DNA of 64,000 bases from Notospermus geniculatus. Its lineage: Eukaryota; Nemertea; Pilidiophora; Heteronemertea; Lineidae. The notes under the pieces were generated by a model, which searched no databases, was not told the origin of the DNA, and saw nothing but the letters and a program-made list of their open reading frames with translations. Within the stretch, counting starts at the first letter, position 1. Every line of letters starts with the position of its first letter. Made by a program: the position numbers and the translations under genes. Location: contig NMRB01001563.1 of NCBI GenBank assembly GCA_002633025.1, forward strand, positions 1-64,000, given 5' to 3'. Positions 21,709 to 33,700 of the stretch are shown here, in pieces.

Positions 21709-24700
21709 GTAAGTATGAGGGTTGTTTTACCGATGACAGTGCTGACGTCTTGACATCTGCCACCCAGACTGTGCAGTAGTGTGTACATTTGTGTGTACAT
21801 TAGGCCTATGTACTGCAGGACTACATCACAACTTGCCAAAAGCCATGCATCGGCAGTGCCGAAGTACTTCATCTGTTCAGTAGTTATGTAATCACCATGA
21901 TCACAATCACGACTTTAGCTTTTTTTAGGCCTACCGTACGCGTACGTACCGCTGCGCCAGGCAAGCCACAGGCACAGCACAGACAGTACAGTAGGCTAGG
22001 CCTAGTCCACACATATCAGATGATGGTTGATCTGACATTATTTTGTCCGTCCATGCCATAGGGAGGCGTGGCAAATATTTTAATTATTATTCATCAATTT
22101 ATGTGTCATTTTTCATCAATTTGAGTGTCATTTTAGCATCCTGTCATTTATCATCTCAGGAACATAAGCTGTCTCGTCAAAATCCCTTTGCCTCGCGCTC
22201 CTCTCAGACCTGTCTGTTGGGTTCTCGCTTTTTCTCTTGTTGTTGATTGATGTCTCAAAATTTCTTTCAGTTTAAAAGAGGAATAAAAAAATACAGCCTT
22301 ACCCTTCTTAAGTTCTTGATTACCCATGATCTAAAAGACTTCTTCTTTTTGTGTTGGGTGAGGTGGGGTTTTTCAGGTGTGGGTATCGGCTTATCCAAGA
22401 CTAAGAGAAGATGGGGGTATCCGCTTGGTAAACAATTTCATTCACTGCCATTTTGCGACTGGAGAACTGGATTGTGTTTCAGGGCCTGCACATAACAGGA
22501 CTATAGGAGAGTTGCTGAGTTGTCCATGTCTCCTGTTCAGAGATTGTTGTTCTATGGAAATATCTTTGGAAAGAGTGGTCAGTTTCTGTGGCTGAGTTGT
22601 TAGAGTAGAAAATGGGGTGGTGGTCCTATTGTTAGTGTTACAAAATCAAGCAAAGTGAAGCAGACAAGTCCAGTCCATAATACTCTGGCATTCACCAGTC
22701 TCAAGAGACAGGTGCATGTACAGTCATTGACATTAGTTTATCTACACCTACTACCTTGAATATTTCAAATACTACTGGGCCAATTTTAACACCGTTTGTA
22801 CCACATGAAAGTATATAACCTTGGTCATATTTCTGCATCGAAATTTTGGAAATTTGGAAATATCATAATTATGTAATAGCTCATTAGAAAACCCCCTAAA
22901 AATCAACATTTTTATTATGGAATTTTTTTTTGACTTTTGTTGCAGTTTTGATAGAATGGAACTTTCTAAGGATTTTGGGCTTTGTTTCATCAAAATATCT
23001 CAAGTGGTTGCTGAGATATTTGAGATTATCAAAATTTTGATAGTTTGAGATTTTCGTGTTTTTCAGGAAATTTTGATGTCATTAGTTAAAGCTAACCTCA
23101 GAATATGGGCTTACAAAATTTTGGAACTTTTTGCTTTAACTGGGCCGAGATATTCATATTTTCAGAATATCAAAATGTTGATATGCTAAACTCTTTAACT
23201 TAAGACAGCTGTAACTTCCAACCAGTTTACGCTGAAAGTTCCAAAACTTCATTCTCCTATGTTTCTAGGTGAGCTCTGTCTACTAATATCAAAATTTTTT
23301 GAAAAATTGGAAATTCTCAAAATATCGAAATTTTGATAATCTCAAATATCTCAGCAACCACTCAAGATATTATGACGAAACAGAGCTCAAAATCCTTAGA
23401 AACTTCCACTCTATCAACCCTGTAACAAAAGTCACAAAAAAAATCCATAATAAAAATGTTGATTTTTAGGGGTTTTTCTAATGAGGTATTACATAATTAC
23501 CGGTATGATATTTCCAAATTTCCAAACGTTTGATGCAGAAGTATGACCAAGGTTATATACTTTCATGTGGTACAAACCGTGTTAAAATTGGCCCAGTAGT
23601 ATTTGAAATATTCAAGGTAGTTAGGTGTAGATAAACTAATGTCAATGACTGTACATGTAGTTCTGTAAAAAAAGGTGATACCTCTCCCTATTTTTGAAAA
23701 TACAATGTAACAGACATCACTGGAGGATGGTTGTATTGAATGAAATATAGCCTAGACTAGTTTCTTAGAAACTGACACCATCATTTGTTTGGGGTCATCT
23801 CATTCTGAAAACACTATATTATCATTATCAATCTGTGCCCTTAGCTGACCTAAATATACATTTGTTTTACATGAGTATGTGTACGAATGCAAATACAGGG
23901 TTCGTAGCGGTCATTAAATCCTGGAAAAGTCTTTGAATTAGAATGTGCTCTTCAAGGCCTTTGAAAAGTCATTAATTTTTTTAAAAAGCCTATAAATCCT
24001 TGAAAAGTCTTTAAATTTCATTTTCCTTCTGTTGTCATTTCAAAATGCCCTCTTTTTGACCTACACCACCCTGAAAATGTTCCCCCAAAATAATCCTCTG
24101 CGCTGCGACTGTCGGCCATGTGGCCACGATCGATATTCCAGCAGGCTCAATTTAGCACACAGACTCGTTCAGCACAACGGAACTCTGTCTCACCTGAAGT
24201 TGGTGGTGATTCATCATACATTGAGTTGACCTACAGTGTCATACTAAACTAGTAACAACCGTGGGTGAAACAATCATCACTGCCAGCATGAATTGAATGA
24301 TTGACGGGGTCACAAACACTAGTGGTGCGCGGCATGCTTTTGATGCAGTCTTCCCGGAAGGCTTCGAAAACTTCAAAATGAAACAGAAATTTTCTTCTTC
24401 AAAGTCTCCAATCCATCACCAAAACCTTCCTCTGAAGTTCTGGGCCCTTCATGGGGGTTTCTGTATTGGCACAAGGACATGCCTCCATCGCCAGACGCAC
24501 TGGATCAGTCCGACACGTGGTGTTTCAAATTTGACGATCTGAGCACCTTACTGAACAGACAGTCACCAAATGGTGGGAAATTCAAACTCTCATTGAAATA
24601 ACAGTATTTGTGTGATGTAGAACGAATACTGACGTCAGTCATCTGGTGTTTACAAAGGATAGGCGTTTTAACCCCTTCCTGATCCTACACAAGCTGGATA

Positions 24701-27700
24701 GGTACACTTGTTGCTTTTTAACCCCTCATTACCGAAAACTAATATGGACTGAATTGTCCTCGGGCAGCAGCCATTTGTGGTTTAGAACCTGACTTTTTAT
24801 AGTGGAATAAGGAATGTGCCGTTTATCAGGGATTCCGCCAGGACTGTCAAGGAGGGGGGAGAAAAAAAATTTAAAAAAAAAATTTTTTTGAAAAAAAAAA
24901 TTTTTTCACAATTTTTTTTTTGGGGGGGGGGTTAAAAATGGCCGTGGAAGCATTTTGTACTGTTAGCTGCTGACCATGAGTCTTGGTGGGGTTTGAGAAG
25001 TCCCACCTCACGGAGCACAAAATACTTTTGGAAGGAAAATACACCGAATTCTTGGGGGAAAAATCTTTGAAAAGTTTTTAAAACAGTCATTGAAAGTCAT
25101 TAAAAGTCATTAAATTCATTGTGGTCTTGAGACTACTAACCCTGAAATAACACACCTTGATTCCACACACTTGATATAATTGTCTGCTAGTAAGAATTTC
25201 ATTGGACACATTGGATGAATGAATATTCACATGGAAATTGTAACTATGACATGTACTATGATCATATAACACAAAGGTCGTCTCTGATTGGGGTCGAAAA
25301 TTTGTGAAATTCAGGGATGACCTTTGTGATACATCATTACATGTACTACAGTTATGATTGATCTCTTGGTAATTTTTACACAGTCGTGTCCTTGGTACAT
25401 GTAAAAACTACATTGAACTCATTAGAAGTTTTGGATGCCCGATATGTCTACATTTATGATATATACAAGTGTATCTATCATGGTGATGGCTGCCAGATAA
25501 GGAAATAATTTGCGTGAGAAAACAAGGCCAAAGCATGTCATATGCTTTTGAATAATATTTTTACTTTTATAACATTTTAAGTCTGATACTGAACTCATGA
25601 TATATGGTGTGTCCATTTAAGTCTGATACTGATTGGAAATTGTGATCAATGATAAATGACAATCTCCTCTTTCTTGTGACCTTTACAATAGTGGGGTGGG
25701 GTGGGGGGGACATAAGGCCAATGAAAATTGATTATTAGTTTCTCGTCACCGCCCGCATCTGATTTTAGGTCCCTCATCAAAAAATCTCATTATTTACAAA
25801 AATTTCATTATTTCCCAAAAATCTGCATAATTCCATTACATTTTAATTAGTGGAAGAGTTTTTTCTGTCATGTTGTGAATAAATAACACAACATTCATGG
25901 TTTTAATCCAAAACATTATTGTTATCAATTTTAATCATCCCATAGGCCTAGCTAAACTGACATGGACAGGATTGAAGTTTTTAGCTTCCAATTATCATCA
26001 TCATTTCAGAATTGATAAATAGTAGGCCTACCATTTCAAAAGGGCATAGGTAGTTGGTGTGTCCATTTAAAATGGGCATACTACCAAGTATGCCCTTTTG
26101 AATGGTACTGTAGTGCTATGGTGAATCTGAAAAGGGTCGTCTTTTGCATGAAAAAAATAATGAATAATGAATAATGAAAAAAAACCCTCCTCAAATTCTG
26201 AAAAACTGTTGATGAGAAACTAATAATCAATTTTCATTGGCCTAAACCACCTTTGAAAATCTCATGAACCACTTGTTAGTGTTATTTTAAAAGATCAGAC
26301 ACACTTTCCTGACACTTTATGTGTCACTGTCAGGCCCATTGTTGATGACTTTATATACTGTAGCCAACATGACTGACATCCAGTTCACACATACATGCTT
26401 GACATGTGCCAGCTGTCATTGACGTCCAACAGGTACATGTCCAACAGGTACATACGGTACTTACACTCATTGGTATATTCCTCCTGGCATGATACAATAT
26501 TTCCCATGAGTCTCACAGGTGGATTGCGTCTGCTTAATGTTGCCCACCTGGTCTGCCAGAAGCACATTAGGCGGTTTCCTTTGAAAATGCCAAAAAATAC
26601 AAGTATTTACGACAAATCACATGCCAATACTATTAACAACCTAGCTGTTTAGCTATTGGTAATACTTGTACGAGCCTACATGTACATGTAGTGCAGGCGC
26701 AGATCAACAGGAGGGCCGAGGGAGCCGCAGCCCCCGTATTTTTGGAAGACCAACAAAAAATGGGTCAATAACTCCGAAAAAATGAGCAAATAGATGAAGA
26801 AATCATGCCCCCCAGATGCTGGAAATTGTATCTAAGCGCATCTAGAATTCAAAATTTTCTGGGGGCGGCCCGGCCCCAGCCCCCTGTCGTGACTTCGCGC
26901 CTTTGGCGCTCGCCTTGCGACTCTGTCGGCCTGCGGCTGACGGTGTCCGGGCCCCCCCCTATTCCAAAATCCTGGATCCGCCCCTGTAGTGTGCCATCCT
27001 GTATGGTTCCATCTCCCTTATCTCTCTGCGAACACTCAACTCTTCTTTCCTGTCTTTCCATTTTAGTGTGCACAGAACAAGCAGCCGTAATGAATTTTGC
27101 TCGTGACTCGTCGAGTCATTAATGGCAATAAATTTTCTTCATGCTGCTAAATTTTTGTAACAAGATGATTACCTGTCGAAGGTACTGTAAACCAAATTCA
27201 TTTCCAGTTACTTCGAGTCTCTGGGCACATCAAGATGCACATTGCAAATTGGCAGGCAGACATGGCAGAGCTAGGCAGTGAGGTGGCCCACTCATGTGAA
27301 TCGAAGGGTGTCTGAGCTCCCATTGTACGGATGTATTTGTAAGAACAGTGAGTTTGTGTCAGACTACATGTACCTTAGGCTTCCTTAATACATGGAAGTA
27401 TACGAAAATGCCGGTTAACAATGACTTCACAGTCGTGAATCCATTTGAAGCCTTCATATACCGTATACTTCTATGTAAGGCCTCGATTTAGAAGTATACG
27501 GTATACGAAAATGCCGGTTAACAATGGATTCACGACCGTGAAGCCATTGTTAACTGGCATTTTCGTATGCCGTATACTTCTATGTAATTGGGGCCTAAAG
27601 GAAGCCTTAAGTTGCCCAACATAAGGCCACTGCCATGACTGACTGCCTTGTGACTTTGTTAATATTTGCTACAAAATAATATGCTGATAAGTCACATCTG

Positions 27701-30700
27701 TAACAATGTTGTGCGTAATTTGAAAGTATCTTTTCAATAATTTCAGTCTTATCCATTTTCATGCACCAGCACATGAATAACCCTTCATAGCTATTGTCCA
27801 ACATAAGTACATGGAGAAGACATACATAATGTCATGAATGTAGGTTGTTCATTCAAAAAGTAAATTTGATTTTGAATTCCACAACTTTGATAAGCCTATT
27901 GGCCTACTTCATTAATTTCATTACTGATACCCTTGTTATTGATGGCAACAAATTGAGTTTAACCCCCCAACTACCAAGTGATGATGGGGAATGCTGTAGC
28001 ACAGCCCGCATCAATTTTCGCTGAGTTGCTGGACAAGAAACAGACATTTTTTTTTTTTTGGCCTAATGCAGAAAACACTCCAAACTTGAAGATATTTTTT
28101 TTAAAGCCAGTAGCACACCAGGCGATATCAGTCACAAGCAATCTGATCGCCACTGAGCAGAATCATTTGAAATTGGTGAGAGAAAAAAATTTTCGATGCG
28201 GAGGGTCTGGGAATGACGCGGGCACGGACAAGAAACAAATACTTTATTTTTTTGGCCTTAGCAGTGTTTCCTGGTTAGTGGTTATTTTCCGGTGACTGGC
28301 ATTAAGTGTCTACCGGCCAGTTTATGACGGGGAAATTCATCTTCTCTCTGCTGTCTCATAAAAACTGCACGGCTGTCAGTCCAGAGCTGTTGTCACACAA
28401 AAATCCCAGTGCTTACCCAAGGGATTATACGGTTACACCTATAAATCGCCAACAAATCCCCGTGCTTATTAGCCCCAGCAAGCTCGAAGGGGCTACGCCG
28501 GGGCTATTTTAGACACGGGTATTTTATGTAGTGCAACCGTGAAATCCCCGTGTCTGTCTGTAGTTCCAAGCACCCTGACAGATGGCGATGCAAATCGATG
28601 AATCATGTGCATGCGTAGGCTATTTCACGCCTCCAGTAGCCACTTGATTACGGAGAGTCGCCTACATGCAGTGCCCCTATCGCCAGGTTACAGAACTTAT
28701 TACCAATCACATTTTAAGAAGTGTAACCGCTTGCCGTGTCAACGCCGTGTTTTTTCTGGTTCGGAAAAACCTGTGTCTCAAAAAGCACGGGGATTTTAGA
28801 TAGGTGTAACTCAGGGCTCAGGGGTGGCCGCATAGAAACTCCGCTAGTGCTATGGAGCCCATCTGCCGATAGTGCTGTACATTTTCCCATGCATTTTATT
28901 TTCAACACCGTCCGATAGGCTGTTGAAGCACTGGCAGAGTTTCTAGGCTACCGGCCCTGATCTCTACATGTATGTGTTCTCAACTGGCTTCAGTTCATCA
29001 TGTCGCTGTGTCAGGCCAGATATGAAGGCATAGGGCTAGATGCACATGTTGCTNTTTGAGGTTTCGTTTTCTTGTGGCCTGTTTTCCGCTAGAGATGTTC
29101 TATTTTGATATGAAAATTTGTGTATTTCTCCCTTGCTTTTCAAGAATAAAGTCCTTGAAAAATCTCCAAATCATCCTTGAAAAAAAATAGGGCCCAGGTG
29201 TACTAACCATGGGGGAGCAGATTAGCATAAAAAAACTACATGGTTAACGGGTTAAAAAACCGCCTGCAACAGCAAAATCTTGACCTGATGTTAATTGAAA
29301 CGACCTGATCAGGGAAATGTGTGCGGCATTGATCTATCGATGTCCTCTCACGCTAAATATATTGAATTATTGATTACTGTTGTATCGTGCCAGACTCACT
29401 CTGTTGGCTACAGCCTCAGTATGGGTACACCATACAGACCCTGACTACAGAGCAGCACTGTGGAACCTCTCTATAAGGACACCTTTGGGGTGGACAAATG
29501 CTGTTCTCGCTTGAGAGGTGTACTGTTCCTACCACAGGCACTGACAAGACCGAGAAAATAGGCCTTTTTACGCAGTGTGGGTTCAAGGAAACCTAGCTCC
29601 ACCCTCCTCAGGCGGGTTCGGTTCAGGATGGATTGATCGCTTTTACACGGCGCGGGTTCCGTAACCAGCCTCGATCCAGTTCGAGGTCAGTTCGTTCGGA
29701 TGCGTGCCATGTGGAGGTCGGTTCGCTTTGTCTTTTACACGAGAAAAAACCGGCCTGCACCTACCTCCACCTTCCCGAGACTCGCATGGCAACTGAACTG
29801 GCCCGAGGAAGGTGGAGGTCAATTGTTTCGCTTTTACACGGGGAAAAAAACCCGAACCCTCCTCGATCCAGTCTCGATCCGGAATGCACCCGCACCGTGT
29901 AAAAAGGCCTAATGATGAATTTGGTAGGCCTATCACATCCTTAATTGAGAAGTTTCCTCCTGGCTGAAGTGTCTCCCCAGGGAAGTTCATGTACCAAATT
30001 CATGACAGTGCCATGCTTGTTTTCTGTGATCTGCTGCTCCTGACAGTTGTTCCTACTACATATTGTACATCATTCTGCCATATGGCCGATGTCAGGAAGT
30101 ACTGGCACATCTGTCAGAAAAGCTGCTTCAGTATTTAGGCCTGTTTTTGACAGTTCATCCACATCGTTTTCTGCAGTTCTTCCACATCCCCAACACCTAC
30201 CCCATTCATAAAATCTCCATTTGCACTTGAGGGCTGTCAGCTCCCCCAAAGTTCCTGCAGTCTCACTGATGCATAGACTGTACACCTGTGTAAGGAATCA
30301 TGTCATACAACCGTTAAGGTGGATTTATACTTCTGACGCCGTCATCCGCTGTACTACGCTAGGCCAGTTGGTGGCGTCAGCTGGCAAGTGGCGGCAGACC
30401 TGACCGCTTGTTTGGCATCATTGCCCAGTGTAAACCCAAGCTCGTATGCACCGACCCCTGCAGTCCCTGTCTGTGTTGTTGAATGATGTGGCGACTTGTG
30501 ATTGGCTGAATTGCCGGCGTATGAAAGCGCACATCGTAAAAGTTCAACATGGTTGAACTCTGGAAAATGTTACGCCGACATGTGCCGGTATATGGAAAGT
30601 GCTCGCTTGCGTGGACAGTATAAACCTATGTGCCGGCTAATGCCGGCTGTGAGTGTATGCTTGCGTATTACGGCAGATGACGGCATCAGAAGTATAAATC

Positions 30701-33700
30701 CACCTTTAGTTGGACAAAGACTCTCGTCCAGCTCCGAAGTTCCTGCAATCTCTCTGATCGAATGTACCGGTACACAGGCTGTGTCAGGAATCTTGTCAGA
30801 CAGCCGTTAGTGGAGAAATATTCTTCGCACATGGTGAAGAAACCAGTTCCAATGCTTGGTCCATACCGTCTTCATCTGTGTGAATGATGCAGCTTATCGC
30901 CGTGGCCTTGTTGGTTGCACATGCCATTTTGTGGCTGTACGCCTGAGACAGAATGTCTTTTTATTGATTTCCCATTTGGCCTTAGGACATGTTCAACAAG
31001 TGGTACTATGACTATTGATGAAAGGTAGGCTACCTTCCAAGCCACCCGACCGTTTCATCCTTGAGGTGTTCTAATAAATGCTATAAAGCATTCTCTTCTT
31101 CAGGTGCGAGGCAGTAATGTTGGAAAAGATATAATTTGTGTGGTCTGCCTCAGTCCTTTTGAGATGTATCCACCTTATTGTGAACTCCCTGCAGTTGTGT
31201 ACCGCGCCCCCTTCAGTTTACCCGCTCTCCACAACCAGTGTTCTCCACTAGTGTAACAGAACGGGTACGGCGCCCATTCTAAAACGGAGGATTGATCTCA
31301 GCGCCCGATCTAAAAATCCGTCACCCGGTCAAAAAAATTGCAGTACACAACTGCGTCTGGGGTTTACCTTTTTGAGGCATGCTCACCAGGTTTCAGCTTG
31401 CAGGTATCTTCTAAGCCGGAGTTTTGTTCCACAAAGAATGAACAAAAACAAGCTTTTCTTACCTCTTATCCACATTCGTCCTAAAAAATTCTTCTTATTA
31501 TGTGTCATTTCAGACGAGGTTTAAATCCCCCTCATCGGGTGAAGTCCATTTCGATGACCAGTTTTACACCTGAGGAGATAGAATTTCTAAAATGCCATGG
31601 GAATGATGTAAGTATTGATTTTTGATTGCCAGACTTGGTGGCTTGTGTTCAGTTTCACCGGACCCCCCCCCACCAGAGGATTTCATGGTGACATCATCTC
31701 CAACTGAAGTAATAAACTTTTATCCAATATGGTTGGTAGGGTTCTGCCAGGGGTTGATGAGGGCAGGTGGGCTGGGGTTGTCCAAAACTGGCTAAGTACA
31801 TGTAGGATAGCCTACATGTACCTATACTAGTGATTGAAGGGTTGGTCAACTTTTCCGCAAAAAGATGACCAAATTAGAAACAATGGATGATATGAATAAA
31901 GTCTAGTACAAGTAAATGCTTTACTACTTCACTTTTGTACAGGGGCTTCCCATGCATTTGCACCTCCGAAAGGAAGTAAAAGCATTTACTAACTGTTCAT
32001 GTTGCCCAGGTCAATATTGTTGGTGTGTATTGTACTGTGTAAATCATATTATTTCTCAGAAGTATTTCTTCGTAAGTTGATCACACAGCAAAGGAATACG
32101 AAATTGACATCCCGACCCTTGATTTTGTTATGTCATCCATTTGCTTTTTAGTTCCTCATTCATGCGACAATAAATTCTGATCTAAGACAAGCCATGTGAC
32201 AAGTTCATTAGAGCTGTTTTCTTGGTTCCCATGGTAACGCATTATACCTCGCGTCTTATCAATGATGAATACATCTTGTCTTGATCGTGCGTACTTATTG
32301 TGTGTGATGCCCTCAGGGCGGGGTAGTTAATACCGATACTTATGGAATGCTTAATCCCTTTCCTGAGCAGTGCTGAGGGTCAGATATGGCTTCAGTAAGG
32401 GGCTGAAATCTGCTACAAGTTAATTGAGGGTAAAAGTACTCGTGACCATGTTGTCCCTATGAAGTGTGCTGGTGGGCTGTAGATTTCATCATCTAGGCAC
32501 TTGATAGGTCACTGGAAGTGGGTTTATATAACGAGACAGATGTTTAGAGATGTCCCCATGATACTGGAGAGGAAACTTTCAACAGAGCTGATTTCCCGCC
32601 CTAGATGAAGTGACAAATTATATTGTGTTTTCCATCAGGGCCAGGCTGTAGCATTATTTGCCCTGGTATTAACGGTAGTTCAAAAAGACGCCATCTCAAG
32701 CTACTCATGTTCTTCACTTGATTGGGGTATTTTACCATATTTTCGCGACTATAGGGCGCACCTGACTATAAGGCGCCCCCCCTAATTTCACCCAAAATCT
32801 TTGAAGAAATCCATACATAAGACGCACCGCCATATAAGGCGCAGTCCCGTCAGTGAATGCTTCAGTGCATATTGTACACATACAATGTATGGCTGCTCAG
32901 TGTGCATTGACCGTTCGTGGTAACATCACCCAACATGATTGATAGGCCTAATTACAATTGTCGGACAAGCCACAGATAAGGCGCACCACCCTATAAGGCG
33001 CACCCCCAATTTTAGACCCTTCTTCAAGGAAAAAGGCTGCGCCTTATAGCCCGAAAATTACGGTACTTGCTCTTCTAAAAGGCACAAGACTGAAGAGCCA
33101 GGCCTGGATTCGAACCCAGGACCTGCCGCTTGCAAAGCGGACATGACAATCAACTGGGCCCTCGATTGAAACATAGTCACAAAAGCAATCTGTCCATGTC
33201 TTGTGTGGATTATGTTATTCATGATCTTCTTCCTTTGCCTTCTTACAGTTTAACCGAAAAGTATATTTAGGATTATTTGACTCACGATCGACGACGGAAC
33301 CGGATTCGAAAGATGAACAGAAAATGAAAGATTTCATGGTCCAAAAGTACGAGAAAAAGCGGTGGCATGTGGCGCCAACGGAAAGCATGCGGGAAGAGGC
33401 GAGGCGATTGAACGATATCAGTACTACCAAAAAACCAGAGACACGGCCGTTGAAGTCGTTACTTGGAAATAATATACCGAAATTTGGTCAACCAAATGAT
33501 CAGGTACGTCATGTAAGTGTGTGAAAAACTGCTACTACTTTATTTTTGTTGGTTCTTGAAAGTTCAACAATGATTTGTATTGGTAAAATTTTAGGAGACC
33601 TGTAAAATCAGGACACCTCTCAATTAAGGACAGCATCTGTCAGTCCGGAAGGAGTCCTACTCTTTCACTGCTGTTGTCGCATTTTATCAAATGTGAAAAT

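Larger units (their letters stand above)
13671..29053. repeat. Duplicated block B (partner 1729-12454)
   Basis: This is the second copy of block A, longer because of B-specific insertions at 16381-16767, 19665-20582, 22721-23651, 23896-25144 and 25715-27960. It ends exactly at the single N at 29054, which suggests an assembly join there. Confidence 0.9.

Noticed and set aside
24840-24940. Poly-A/poly-T tract as a retrocopy tail
   Set aside because: It lies inside the hAT-like element and mixes A and T runs with a G run; no coding sequence precedes it.
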